From: Sphingobacterium sp.
Lineage (GTDB): Bacteria > Bacteroidota > Bacteroidia > Sphingobacteriales > Sphingobacteriaceae
DNA length: 64,000 bases
Direction of reading: 5' to 3'
NCBI GenBank assembly: GCA_031277685.1
Contig: JAITLV010000246.1
Location: 57,516-121,515, forward strand
Part shown: positions 9,549-19,615 of the stretch, in pieces
Position numbering within the stretch: position 1 is the stretch's first letter
Layout of the letters: the number at the start of each line of letters is the position of its first letter
Made by a program: the position numbers and the translations under genes
Notes under the pieces: model-generated
Databases searched by the model: none
The model's input: only the letters and a program-made list of their open reading frames with translations
Told to the model about the DNA's origin: nothing

Positions 9549-12500
9549 ATGATATATCATGCAAAAGAGAAATGGAAAGGAGGAATTCTTGCGCTAAGAC
9601 CGGCTTCTGCAGCGTACCCCATGCTCTTCCTGTTAAGTAGTTGCCTGGTCTTGGGGACACCTAAATCCGGTTTTGCTTCCGTTTATAAAGAAGAGCTGAG
9701 GCAAATAAAAGAAATAAAGGGCAAAGTCACAGATGAGCAAGGGGGAGCCATCGCTGGCGCAACGGTTTCCATGGTCAATTCAGTACTTTCAACCTCGACA
9801 AACAGTGTGGGAGAGTTTACCATAAAGATGTTGGGGGATGAAGCCACGATTAAAGTTACTTCAGTTGGCTATAAAGAAAAGGTCTTAACAGTGAAATCCG
9901 AAGGAGTTTTAAATATTGTTTTGGCTAAAGATGATCAAGCATTGGAGGAGGTCGTCGTCATTGGTTATGGTAAAGTGAAAAAAAGAGATCTTACAGGATC
10001 TGTTGTTTCCGTAAAATCTGAAGATATAGTTCGTTCTCCGGCATCAAATGCAATGGAATCTCTTCAGGGGCAAGTACCAGGATTGGACATAACCCGGGCA
10101 TCAGGTAGTGCAACCGCCGGATTAAATATGAATATACGGGGTAAGAGATCACTCTCGAAAGCGGAAGGAGCAAATAGTCCATTAGTTATTATTGATGGAA
10201 TGCAAGGGGGAAATATCAGCGATATTAACCCACAGGATATCGAATCAATTGACGTGCTGAAAGATGCTTCGTCCACAGCAATTTATGGTTCACAGGGGGC
10301 GAATGGAGTTATTATTGTGACAACCAAAAAGGGGCGGGAAGGTAAGCCCTCTGTTACTTATAATGGTTATGTTGGTGTAAATGGCTGGGCTCAATATCCC
10401 GAAATGCGACAAAGGGAAGATTACATCGCGCTAAGACGTGAGGCCGCTAAAACTGCTGGACAATGGACAAATGCATCGGATGATCAAACTTTGTTTACAG
10501 TAGGAGAGTGGGCAGCGTTGCAACAGAACCAATGGACAGACTGGAAAAAGGAAGTGTTTCACAATGGTATTGTCCAAAACCATCAACTTTCAGTCAGTGG
10601 GGGCAATAATAATACAAAAGGATTGTTGTCTGGAGGATATTATCGTGAGATAGGCTCTTTTAAGAATGATGCATTAGACAAATATAATTTGAGGTTAAAT
10701 GTTGACCAAAATATTGGTGCATTCGTTAAAGTAGGTACGAATTCACAGATTACAAGATACCAGGGAAATAACCGAGCTGAAAATGTACTATGGCGCGCTG
10801 CGACAAATGTCCCCTTGGGGTTACCTTATGATGATCAAGGCAAAGTGGTATTATGGCCTTTGGGCCGCGAAGGTAAAGTTAGTCCATTGGCCGATGAAGC
10901 GAGTGAATTTACAGCGCAACATCGTATTGCAACAACAAATATAATAACCAATGGGTTTGCAGAACTTAATGTTTTAAAGGGGTTTACCCTTCGTTCAAAT
11001 CTAGGCGTGAACCTTTCTTATCGAAAGAATTATGATTTTGCTGGTGAAAGCTCTATTGATCGGGCTGGAGAATTTCCTTCTTCTCTGGCGAGCATTCTTG
11101 GCAATGACCGCACATTTATCAATTGGGATAATATAGCCAACTATAGTTTATTGTTGAAAGATCATTCTTTTAATTTTACGGCACTTACCTCTTGGACACA
11201 ATCTAAACTGAATTCTTCTTATATGGAGGGAACAGGTCAATTGGTTCCACAGCAACTATGGTATAATATGGGAGCCAACAATAAAGAATCCTATGTGATT
11301 CGGTCAGGATTTGTCCAGAGCCAGACGTTATCTTACGCGTTGAGAGCAAACTATTCGTTCAAGGGCAAATATTTGTTGACTGTATCTAATCGATGGGATG
11401 GTGCTTCTCGTTTGTCCAAGGACAAAAAATGGGCTTCATTTCCTTCTGTTGCTGCCGCATGGCGTGTGAGCGATGAGAACTGGTTCAATTTGAAAACGGT
11501 CAATGAATTAAAACTTAGAGCAAGTTATGGCCAAACGGGTAACTCAGGAATTAGCGAATATGGTACTCAATCAGGCGTTACAAGCTTTTCCAATGCTGCA
11601 TTCCAAGATCAAGGATATATTTATTATGTCTATAATACGCTCATAGGAAATGAAAATCTAGGCTGGGAACGATCGGTATCCTGGAATCTCGGGTTGGATG
11701 CCCAATTATTTTCCGGACGTGTTAATCTTACGCTGGACTTGTATGATACTAAAACAACGGATATTCTGTTGCCAAGAACATTGCCCACATCCATGGGATC
11801 TGGGAATAACACCCCCTTTCAGATTTATCAAAATATAGGGAGTACAAACAATAGCGGAGTAGAATTGATCCTGCATACTAGAAATATAGATAAAAATTTC
11901 AAATGGAATACAGACCTTACTTTTGGTGCAAATAAAGAAAAAATCCTAAATCTTATTGATGGACGAGATATCATCGGAGCAACCACAAGGGAGACTGAAA
12001 GTCTATTGATCGGCAAACCCCTGCAATCTTTTTATACGTTCAAACGCTTGGGAATATGGCAGTCTAACGAGGCTGAAGAAGCAGCTCGTTATTTTAAAGA
12101 TGCTAATAAAACACAGTCATTTAAGCCTGGCGATATTAAGCTGGCTGATTTGAATGGTGACTTTGTAATTGATGATGTAAACGATGTGACTTATATTGGA
12201 AGTACATCTCCAAAATGGACTTTAGGATTAAATAATGCTTTTGCTTACAAAAATTTTGATCTAACATTTTATGCCATTGCTCGCTGGGGGCAGATGATGG
12301 ATTATGAATTGACAGGAGCCTATGATCCACAAGGAAAGGGCAATCAACCTGCCTATTTTAATTATTGGACGCCAGAAAATCCCTCCAATGATTTTCCAAG
12401 ACCTAGTTTGACAAATTTTTATAATTACTTGGGCTATCAGACCTATAGTTATTTAGATGCGTCTTATATTAAACTCAAGACTGTGACCTTAGGTTATAAG

Positions 12501-12680
12501 TTGCCTAAAGCCGTATCGGATAAAATGAAAATAAATTCATTACGCTTCTATCTGACAGGCAATAATTTATTTACCTGGACAAAAAGTGACCTTGTTCGCA
12601 ACTATGATGCTGAAAGAGGTGGATCTGCAAAAAGCCCGTTATTGAGACAATTTGTATTTGGTGTGAACTTAGATTTTTAG
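9549..12680 (+). CDS. SusC-like TonB-dependent outer-membrane receptor (second pair)
   Basis: 1043 residues with the same layout as the first SusC: export segment, carboxypeptidase-like domain (IKGKVTDEQGGAIAGATV near 56), signature EEVVVIGYGK, plug with DASSTAIYGSQGANGVIIVTTK, and a barrel ending FVFGVNLDF. It is clearly a paralogue of the first SusC but not a recent copy. Base composition is lower in GC than its neighbour: the 60-base row at 10681 has 18 G/C against 24 in the row at 6361 of SusC1. It starts 38 bp after SusD1 and is followed by its own SusD after 4 bp, so both pairs probably share a transcript. Confidence 0.95.
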   Translation: MIYHAKEKWKGGILALRPASAAYPMLFLLSSCLVLGTPKSGFASVYKEELRQIKEIKGKVTDEQGGAIAGATVSMVNSVLSTSTNSVGEFTIKMLGDEATIKVTSVGYKEKVLTVKSEGVLNIVLAKDDQALEEVVVIGYGKVKKRDLTGSVVSVKSEDIVRSPASNAMESLQGQVPGLDITRASGSATAGLNMNIRGKRSLSKAEGANSPLVIIDGMQGGNISDINPQDIESIDVLKDASSTAIYGSQGANGVIIVTTKKGREGKPSVTYNGYVGVNGWAQYPEMRQREDYIALRREAAKTAGQWTNASDDQTLFTVGEWAALQQNQWTDWKKEVFHNGIVQNHQLSVSGGNNNTKGLLSGGYYREIGSFKNDALDKYNLRLNVDQNIGAFVKVGTNSQITRYQGNNRAENVLWRAATNVPLGLPYDDQGKVVLWPLGREGKVSPLADEASEFTAQHRIATTNIITNGFAELNVLKGFTLRSNLGVNLSYRKNYDFAGESSIDRAGEFPSSLASILGNDRTFINWDNIANYSLLLKDHSFNFTALTSWTQSKLNSSYMEGTGQLVPQQLWYNMGANNKESYVIRSGFVQSQTLSYALRANYSFKGKYLLTVSNRWDGASRLSKDKKWASFPSVAAAWRVSDENWFNLKTVNELKLRASYGQTGNSGISEYGTQSGVTSFSNAAFQDQGYIYYVYNTLIGNENLGWERSVSWNLGLDAQLFSGRVNLTLDLYDTKTTDILLPRTLPTSMGSGNNTPFQIYQNIGSTNNSGVELILHTRNIDKNFKWNTDLTFGANKEKILNLIDGRDIIGATTRETESLLIGKPLQSFYTFKRLGIWQSNEAEEAARYFKDANKTQSFKPGDIKLADLNGDFVIDDVNDVTYIGSTSPKWTLGLNNAFAYKNFDLTFYAIARWGQMMDYELTGAYDPQGKGNQPAYFNYWTPENPSNDFPRPSLTNFYNYLGYQTYSYLDASYIKLKTVTLGYKLPKAVSDKMKINSLRFYLTGNNLFTWTKSDLVRNYDAERGGSAKSPLLRQFVFGVNLDF

Positions 12681-12684
12681 TGAA

Positions 12685-14430
12685 ATGAGAATATATATAA
12701 AATTTATTGTTGCCCTTGGAGCCATTTCTTTTTTCTGTGGGTGTAGTCTTAAGGAATTTAATCCTGGTGGAACAACTGCTGAAGTTGTTTTTTCTAGCGA
12801 AGAGGGAATTAATTCATTGGTTAATTCGGCTTATGTTTATTATGGTTCACAATTTTATGGACGGGAAGATATACTCATGTTAACTGAAGGGGGGACTGAT
12901 CTTTGGATTAATATAGCAAATTCAGGGTATGGTCGCCAGATGACCAAATATGACGGACTGAATTCTACTATAGGCCAAATACGAAATACCTGGAATCGCT
13001 TTTACGAAATCATAAATTATTGTAATGCTGGCCTAGAACGAATTCAGCAAGTCAGTTTTAAAAATGAAGCAGAGAAAAAAGCACGTATTGGTGAAATGTC
13101 ATTTTTGAGGGCATTTTCCTATTGGCATTTAGTTGAACAGTTTGGAGAAGTGGATTTGCGCACGACTGAGACAAAAACAGTCGAATTAACGGCACATCGT
13201 TCATCCATACCCGCATTGTATGATTTGATGCTTGCTGACCTTGAAGTGGCCATCTCAAATCTGCCGATCGATCCAATTCCGGTAACAGATATTGGTAGGG
13301 CAACGCTGAAAGCTGCTTATGGTTTGAAAGCTCGAATCGCTTTGACCAGAGTAGCTTATGAAAGTTCCGTTGCAGAAAAAGATAAATATTATGGACTTGC
13401 TTCTGCTGCGGCACAATATGTAATTAATCATCAGGGGGAGTTGCAAACTGCGCTGTATCCAACACCTGCACAAGTCTTTAAACCCTCAAATAATAAAAAT
13501 AATAAAGAAGCATTATTTACAGTTACCCATTCCACAATAAATTCACTTAACCCACAGCCCAATAACCCCAATAGACTTCATATTTGGTTCAAAGCCAAAT
13601 ATTCGGGAAAAGCAGGTATGGTCAGAGATCTTAGCTATGGCGCTGATAGGAATTCAAATTCAGGAGGAATGTGTTTTATGCCCACGCGACATTTATTGGA
13701 GCTTTTTGATGAAAGCATAGATAGGCGATACGACGATTGGTTCAGGGAAAAATATTATTTGAATGTAGATAAATATAGCTGGTCTATAGACGATTTAGCT
13801 GCTTTCGAGAAACCAGCAAGTTTAGCTGGAACGCCCTTAAACCGGGGCGATCTAGCGCTTTGGTTTACAAAGAAAAAAATCTCAAAGGATAAAAGGAACA
13901 GCGCCTACGCGGTTGTTGATATTGAAGATATCTATACGGGGGCTAAGGTAAATACCAATGCTCATTTCAATGTGCATTTCCCTGCTCTTACCAAATATGA
14001 TGATCCGGATTTACCGGAAATAGGATCGCAGGTTGGATCAAAGGATGTTATATTGATGCGTTTGGCAGAAATGTATCTGATTGCTACTGAAGCAGAAACA
14101 ATGCGTTCATCAGGAAATAAAACGCTCGCGAAAGATCTTATTAATGTACTCAGAAAACGTGCGGCACTACCAGGAAAGGAAAATGAGATGGTGGTAACGG
14201 AGGCTGACCTCAACTTGGATTTTATACTGGCGGAAAGAGCTCGGGAATTATGTGGTGAGCATATTCGATGGTTTGATTTGAAACGCACACATAAATTGAT
14301 TGATTATGTCAAAAATTATAATCAAGATATTACACTCTTACAGCCTTATCATATTAATAGACCGATACCACAACAATTTTTGGATGTAATTACTAACCCT
14401 AGCGAATTTGGTCAAAATAATGGATATTAA
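12685..14430 (+). CDS. SusD/RagB-like glycan-binding lipoprotein (second pair)
   Basis: 581 residues, lipoprotein signal with lipobox FCGC (Cys about residue 20). SusD hallmarks are present: FLRAFSYWHLVEQFGEVDLRTTE near residue 141, ILAERARELCGEHIRWFDLKR near residue 515, and the NPSEFGQNNGY tail. The gene is noticeably AT-rich (rows at 12961 and 13021 hold 18 and 21 G/C in 60 bases), unlike the gene that follows (35 of 60 in the row at 15301). It overlaps the start of the downstream beta-helix gene by 11 bp, which suggests translational coupling. Confidence 0.95.
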   Translation: MRIYIKFIVALGAISFFCGCSLKEFNPGGTTAEVVFSSEEGINSLVNSAYVYYGSQFYGREDILMLTEGGTDLWINIANSGYGRQMTKYDGLNSTIGQIRNTWNRFYEIINYCNAGLERIQQVSFKNEAEKKARIGEMSFLRAFSYWHLVEQFGEVDLRTTETKTVELTAHRSSIPALYDLMLADLEVAISNLPIDPIPVTDIGRATLKAAYGLKARIALTRVAYESSVAEKDKYYGLASAAAQYVINHQGELQTALYPTPAQVFKPSNNKNNKEALFTVTHSTINSLNPQPNNPNRLHIWFKAKYSGKAGMVRDLSYGADRNSNSGGMCFMPTRHLLELFDESIDRRYDDWFREKYYLNVDKYSWSIDDLAAFEKPASLAGTPLNRGDLALWFTKKKISKDKRNSAYAVVDIEDIYTGAKVNTNAHFNVHFPALTKYDDPDLPEIGSQVGSKDVILMRLAEMYLIATEAETMRSSGNKTLAKDLINVLRKRAALPGKENEMVVTEADLNLDFILAERARELCGEHIRWFDLKRTHKLIDYVKNYNQDITLLQPYHINRPIPQQFLDVITNPSEFGQNNGY

Positions 14431-16936
14431 AAAAACAGTTTTTGCCTGGATCTTCCTATTTTTTATATGCTGTAGTGTATCAGCACAGACTGGTGAAATC
14501 CATGTAGGCAAACAAAGTAACAGGGAGCAACGGGATGGCAGCCCGGGGGCTCCATTTTCATGTCTGGAGGATGCCTTGCGTGAGGCACGGGAATGGCGGC
14601 GGCTAAAGGATCCGCGCATGTTGCATGGAATTACAATCTGGATCCAGGATGGCTTGTATCGCCCGGCACAGACGATCTTGCTGCGTCCAGAAGATAGCGG
14701 AACGGCCCAAAGCCCCACCTGGATCAAGGCTGCAGGTTCTGAAGCTGTACTTTCCGGCAGTGTTGCGATCAGGGGTTGGCAGCCTGCCAAGGGTAAGGAG
14801 CTGTTTGATGCCTCGATTGCCAAGCACATTATGGTCGCTGATGCACCACAGGTTGGCGGGAAATATTTTCCTTTCCGTCAGTTGTGGGTTGGTGCACGTA
14901 AGGCAATTCGGGCAGAAAGCCATGACGATGCCCATCTGCCCCGTATTATCAATTGGGATTTTAAAAAACAGGCGGCTATTATCCCCAATGTGTTCTCCAA
15001 AAAATTCAGCTACAAAGCAGGTATGGAATTTTTTATCCATCAATGGTGGGCCGTGGCTCAGCTACGGGTGCGTGAGGCCATCGTCAGCAAGGACAGCATT
15101 ACCCTGCTTTTTCATGAGCCGGAAGGAAAAATCCAAAATGAGCACCCCTGGCCTAAGCCCTGGTTGTCCAAAGAACATGGCAACTCCGCCTTTCGCCTGG
15201 TCAATGCTATAGAATTTTTGGATCAGCCCGGAGAATGGTTTTTGGATGAGGAACAGCATAAAATCTATTATTACAAAAGAACCGATGAAAACCTGGATCG
15301 TCTGGAGGTCGTTGCCCCCTATCTGGAAACGATCCTGACGATGCAGGGAACGCCGGAATCACCGGTGCAGCATGTCGCTATTGAGGGGATACAATTCCAG
15401 CATAGCTCCTGGCTAAGACCACATTTTTATGGACATGTCGCCTTACAGGCCGGTATGTATTTTTTAGATGCCTATAAGCTCGCTCAACCCGGTACCGCTG
15501 ATAAAGCAGGGCTGGAAAATCAGGCCTGGTTAGGCCGGCCACAAGCGGCTGTCACGCTCAACCATACCGCCTTTACAAAAATTTCAGCCTGTCGTTTTTC
15601 CCATCTGGCAGCCACCGGTATTGATTACCGGCAAGGCAACCTGAAGGATAGCCTAATCGGTAATCTATTTCAGGAGATTGGGGGATCAGGGATCTTGCTT
15701 GGCCAATTTTCGGATGAGCAGGTCGAAGCACACCTTCCGTTTCAACCCCGCGATGAGCGCATGTTGACTGATGGTCTTGTGGTCAGCAACAATCTGATCC
15801 AGGATATTGGCAATGAAGACTGGGGAACGGTGGGTATTGGAGCTGGATTTGTTCGCAACGTATCCTTAACGCACAATGAGTTGCTAGATCTGCCCTATAC
15901 AGGAATTAGCCTGGGTTGGGGTTGGACGCCAACAGTCAATAGCATGCGCAACAATCAAGTGCAGTACAACAAGATCTCACATTATGGCAAATACATGTAC
16001 GACGTGGCCGGTATCTATACCTTATCGGCCCAGCCGGGAACGAAAATACAGTATAATGCCATCGATAGTATTTATCGTTCGCCCTATGCTCATATTCCCG
16101 ATCATTGGTTTTACCTCTATACCGACGAGGGATCGGCCTATATGGAGGTTAGCAACAACTGGTTCCCATCCAATAAAATTCTTAAAAATGCCAATGGGCC
16201 CGGTGTAACCTGGCATAACAATGGGCCGGAAGGTAATGCCAAGATCGTGCAGGAGGCTGGTATCCAAGCGCAGCATGCCCAGCTGCTAAAAGCAAAAAAA
16301 ACTTTGCCAACAGCAGCCCAGATCAACAGCTATATCCCCTTTACAAAGCCAGTCTTTTTTCAGGTTTATGATCCCCAGCAACAGCTGTTGGCGACCGAAC
16401 TCAAAGACTTTTTTACCCGGCAAGGAGCCGATAGCAGTCAAGTATACCAGTGGAAAGGATATACATTGTTGAAGACAAACGACGAGATCGCCAAGAAACT
16501 GGCAAGCGCCTGGCTGGCCAATTATCCTGCAATTCCCTATAAGGTATTCAACGATCTGTTTTATACGTTCGACAGGAGCAACTGCGCTGGGGAAAAAATA
16601 AAAGAGACTGATTTTGTGCTGCTGACAGCACAGCTTGTCGAGGATACAGCTAAGCAGGAAGCCTATTACAAAGCACATAAAAATCAATACAAAGAATGGC
16701 CCGAAGTGGCCGCAGGATTCTGCAAGGCTGGGTTTGACGAAGTATTGGTTTACCGTAATGGAAGGCAGCTCTTATTATACATTTCTTTTCCAAAAGGCCA
16801 GGATTTTAAAGTCATCGATCAGTTGACAACAAAGGACAATCCCCGGGTCGTGGACTGGAATAAGCGTATGAGTACTTACCAGGAAGGTATTCCCGGAACG
16901 GGAAAAAATGAAACATGGATTTTTTATAAACAGTAA
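14420..16936 (+). CDS. Secreted parallel beta-helix protein fused to a C-terminal L-rhamnose mutarotase-like domain
   Basis: I chose the ATG at 14420 (838 residues) over an upstream TTG at 14408, because it opens directly into a signal peptide (MDIKKTVFAWIFLFF, cleavage near SAQ). It overlaps the SusD2 stop. Residues about 30-600 have the N-terminal pattern DGSPGAPFSCLEDAL...IWIQDGLYR and many N-rich turns typical of right-handed beta-helix carbohydrate enzymes (pectinase fold; GH141 is a comparable family). Residues about 730-838 look like RhaM, the L-rhamnose mutarotase: EAYYKAHKNQYKEWPEV aligns with the E. coli segment around its catalytic Tyr and His (H753 here), and VVDWNKRM with its W..YM stretch. 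The fusion is recalled from family sequences, not from a search. If right, the protein may cleave a rhamnoside and equilibrate the released sugar, or use the domain only for binding. Confidence 0.75.
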   Translation: MDIKKTVFAWIFLFFICCSVSAQTGEIHVGKQSNREQRDGSPGAPFSCLEDALREAREWRRLKDPRMLHGITIWIQDGLYRPAQTILLRPEDSGTAQSPTWIKAAGSEAVLSGSVAIRGWQPAKGKELFDASIAKHIMVADAPQVGGKYFPFRQLWVGARKAIRAESHDDAHLPRIINWDFKKQAAIIPNVFSKKFSYKAGMEFFIHQWWAVAQLRVREAIVSKDSITLLFHEPEGKIQNEHPWPKPWLSKEHGNSAFRLVNAIEFLDQPGEWFLDEEQHKIYYYKRTDENLDRLEVVAPYLETILTMQGTPESPVQHVAIEGIQFQHSSWLRPHFYGHVALQAGMYFLDAYKLAQPGTADKAGLENQAWLGRPQAAVTLNHTAFTKISACRFSHLAATGIDYRQGNLKDSLIGNLFQEIGGSGILLGQFSDEQVEAHLPFQPRDERMLTDGLVVSNNLIQDIGNEDWGTVGIGAGFVRNVSLTHNELLDLPYTGISLGWGWTPTVNSMRNNQVQYNKISHYGKYMYDVAGIYTLSAQPGTKIQYNAIDSIYRSPYAHIPDHWFYLYTDEGSAYMEVSNNWFPSNKILKNANGPGVTWHNNGPEGNAKIVQEAGIQAQHAQLLKAKKTLPTAAQINSYIPFTKPVFFQVYDPQQQLLATELKDFFTRQGADSSQVYQWKGYTLLKTNDEIAKKLASAWLANYPAIPYKVFNDLFYTFDRSNCAGEKIKETDFVLLTAQLVEDTAKQEAYYKAHKNQYKEWPEVAAGFCKAGFDEVLVYRNGRQLLLYISFPKGQDFKVIDQLTTKDNPRVVDWNKRMSTYQEGIPGTGKNETWIFYKQ

Positions 16937-16937
16937 A

Positions 16938-18032
16938 ATGGAAAATAGACAACAGTTAAAATTAGGGATTTTAGGTCTTGGAGAAGGGCGGAGCACGATG
17001 TCTGCGGCTTTACAGAGTCCATATATAGATTTGGTAAAGGTCTGTGACCTCAATGAAGAATTAGGACGTAAGCGGATGAAAGAGTTTGATTTTCATGCGT
17101 ATACCAATGACTATCAGGTGATGCTGAATGACAAAAGCATTGAAGCTATCGCCATTTATACCCCCGATCATCTGCATGCAAAACATATAGAGCTGGCTTT
17201 GGAGCATGATAAACATGTGATCTGTACCAAACCATTTATTGATAATCTTGCCGATGCCAATGGTTTGTTGGAGCTCGCAGCGAAGCGAAATAAACGCGTT
17301 TTTGTCGGCCAGAGTTCCCGTTTTTTTGAACCGGTAAAAAAACAAAGGGAAGATTTTGAAGCCGGACTTATAGGTGATTTAATTACCATCGAAGGCTATT
17401 ACCATGCCGATCACCGTTGGTTTTTGGAAAAACCCTGGTCGCTGCAATCGGCTTTCAAATGGTTGTATGGTGGGTTGAGCCATCCGGTTGATTTTATCCG
17501 TTGGTACCTCCCGCATATCGAAGAGGTCATGGGCTATGGTATGTTGAGTGCGAATGGTAAAAAAGGGGGGCTTCAAAATGCAGATACCATGCACTTTATT
17601 TTTAAAGCCGAAGACGGAAGGGTCGCCCGGGTGAGCGGTGCGTATACCGGGCCTGTTCAGCCAGTCACACGGGACAGCGAGATGAGCTGTATCTTACGGG
17701 GGACCGAAGGCGCCAGCCAGGCAGATTATATGGATCTCCGTTATGCCATTACCGATAAAACGGGCGAAGAACGGATATTGACCTGGGAGCATAAATTGAA
17801 GCATTATTTTCGTTTTGAAGGGAAAAGCCACCATGCTGGAGAATATCAAAATTACCTGGAACATTTTGCAAAGGCTATCCATAGCGGAGATGAGGCGTTC
17901 CCCGATATGAAGGAAGGTATAGGCACCATTGCTTTATTGCAAGCCATGGATGAATCATTGACAACCGGAAAACCTGTGCGTCCAAGAGAATTATTGGAAC
18001 GCTATGGTGTCGATTTGAGCTTGGGCAGATGA
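16938..18032 (+). CDS. Gfo/Idh/MocA family oxidoreductase
   Basis: Start taken at ATG 16938, one base after the preceding stop, rather than the internal ATG 16908 inside the previous gene. About 364 residues, no signal peptide. The N-terminal Rossmann fold has GILGLGEGRS (residues about 10-19) and the usual EKP motif is here TKPF. The C-terminal domain carries GGLSHPVDFIRW, the position of the family's catalytic Asp/His region. These enzymes oxidise or reduce sugars and polyols with NAD(P), or use bound NAD for glycoside cleavage. It sits between the beta-helix/mutarotase gene and a symporter with a 4-bp ATGA overlap to the latter, so a cytosolic role on the imported product is likely. Confidence 0.85.
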   Translation: MENRQQLKLGILGLGEGRSTMSAALQSPYIDLVKVCDLNEELGRKRMKEFDFHAYTNDYQVMLNDKSIEAIAIYTPDHLHAKHIELALEHDKHVICTKPFIDNLADANGLLELAAKRNKRVFVGQSSRFFEPVKKQREDFEAGLIGDLITIEGYYHADHRWFLEKPWSLQSAFKWLYGGLSHPVDFIRWYLPHIEEVMGYGMLSANGKKGGLQNADTMHFIFKAEDGRVARVSGAYTGPVQPVTRDSEMSCILRGTEGASQADYMDLRYAITDKTGEERILTWEHKLKHYFRFEGKSHHAGEYQNYLEHFAKAIHSGDEAFPDMKEGIGTIALLQAMDESLTTGKPVRPRELLERYGVDLSLGR

Positions 18033-19609
18033 ACAGTATCTTAGACAAATTAACGGTATTTGACTATGGCATTGTCATTGTCTATTTGTTGACCCTGCTT
18101 GCGATCGGCCTCTTGTCTTCCCGTAAAAAGGTAGAGGGAGCAGAACATTTTTTGGCTGGTAAATCCTTAAGTTGGTATAGCATTGGTTTCAATATGTGGG
18201 CCACGAATGTTGGCCCTTCGATGCTGTTGGCCTTTGCAACAGTCGGTTACACAACCGGTATTGTTGCCGTCAATTTTGACTGGTATGCGTTTATCTATTT
18301 ATTTCTATTGGCCGTGTTGTTTGCGCCCCGTTATATTGCAACAGGCGTCCGTACCTTGCCCGAATTTATGGGTAAACGCTTCGGATCCAATACACAGACT
18401 ATTTTAGCCTGGTATTCTTTGGTCAAAATGCTGATTTCCTGGCTTTCACTCGGTCTATTTGCCGGCGGATTTTTGGTGCGTCAGATTTTGGGGATCCCGA
18501 TGTGGCAATCGGTTACTGTGCTGGTTGCCCTAGCAGGGCTGTTCGCTTATACCGGGGGCTTAAAGACGGTAGCCAAGATCAATATCTTTCAGATGATTTT
18601 GCTGATCGCCGTATCCGCATTTCTGACCTTTCTGGGGCTGTCCAAAATAGGCGGTATCAGCGCCTTGACACAACAGACACCAGCGAGTTACTGGTCCTTG
18701 ATCCGGCCGGCTACTGATCCAGATTATCCTTGGTATGCCATTGCATTGGGCTATCCAGTGGCAGCGATTGCTTTTTTCTGTACCGATCAAGCAATGGTGC
18801 AGTCGGTATTGGGGGCAAAGAATCTCGAACAGGGGCAACTTGGTGTGAATTTCATCGCTTGGCTCAAGATCCTGTCCTTGCCCTTGTTTATTCTGACCGG
18901 CATCATCTGTTCGGTGCTGTTTCCGGGACTAAAAGACCCTTCACTTGCTTACATGACCATGGTGACCAACTTATTCCCTACGGGACTGAACGGACTGGTC
19001 ATTGTGGTATTGATTGCGGTACTAGTCGGGACGATCGGTTCATCACTCAACTCCTTAAGCACGGTTTTTACAATGGATATCTATCTCAAGCAGATTCGGC
19101 CTGATGCGACCAATCAGCAGATCACACAGATCGGCCGTTACACGGTTATTATCGGTTGCCTGGTTTCTGTATTTGTCGCTTTGGCGATTGATCAGATCAA
19201 GGGGCTCAATCTTTTTGATGTCTTCCAGTCCATACTCGGTTTTATCGCACCACCCTTGGCGGTAGCTTTCTTAATGGCTGTACTGTGGAAACGGACCAAT
19301 CGGGCAGCGATCAATACCTTATTGACTTTTGGTGCTGTGCTGAGCCTGGGGACAGGTGTATGTTATCTTTGGATTTTTCCGAAAGACAGCTATACCTTTT
19401 GGCCGCACTACCTGATGCTTTCCTTTAGTTTGTTTGCCCTGCTGCTGGTTATTGGCATTGCTATCAGCCTGTTGGTTCCCAAATCCAGGTATGAACTGGA
19501 GCATAAGGATAGCTTCCAGATTAAAATCGAAAAGCCGACCGTTCGGGTAAAGGCTGCCTGGGCAGCCCTGTTTATCGTGATGATCGTCCTATATATGTTC
19601 TTTAAATAG
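18029..19609 (+). CDS. Sodium/solute symporter family (SSS) transporter
   Basis: 526 residues with about 13-14 hydrophobic segments spread through the protein. The SSS pattern is seen in LAGKSLSWYSIGFNMWATNVG (about 43-63) and in the region around GTIGSSLNSLSTVFTMDIY near residue 331, which corresponds to the sodium-binding SSLNSLS motif of SGLT-like transporters. Family members import sugars, sialic acid, carboxylates or vitamins with sodium. The start ATG overlaps the stop of the upstream oxidoreductase (ATGA), giving a coupled pair. The substrate cannot be read from sequence; a monosaccharide or uronic-type product of this locus is the natural guess. Its stop lies only 6 bp from the end of the convergent IclR gene. 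Confidence 0.9.
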   Translation: MNSILDKLTVFDYGIVIVYLLTLLAIGLLSSRKKVEGAEHFLAGKSLSWYSIGFNMWATNVGPSMLLAFATVGYTTGIVAVNFDWYAFIYLFLLAVLFAPRYIATGVRTLPEFMGKRFGSNTQTILAWYSLVKMLISWLSLGLFAGGFLVRQILGIPMWQSVTVLVALAGLFAYTGGLKTVAKINIFQMILLIAVSAFLTFLGLSKIGGISALTQQTPASYWSLIRPATDPDYPWYAIALGYPVAAIAFFCTDQAMVQSVLGAKNLEQGQLGVNFIAWLKILSLPLFILTGIICSVLFPGLKDPSLAYMTMVTNLFPTGLNGLVIVVLIAVLVGTIGSSLNSLSTVFTMDIYLKQIRPDATNQQITQIGRYTVIIGCLVSVFVALAIDQIKGLNLFDVFQSILGFIAPPLAVAFLMAVLWKRTNRAAINTLLTFGAVLSLGTGVCYLWIFPKDSYTFWPHYLMLSFSLFALLLVIGIAISLLVPKSRYELEHKDSFQIKIEKPTVRVKAAWAALFIVMIVLYMFFK

Positions 19610-19615
19610 CTTGTG

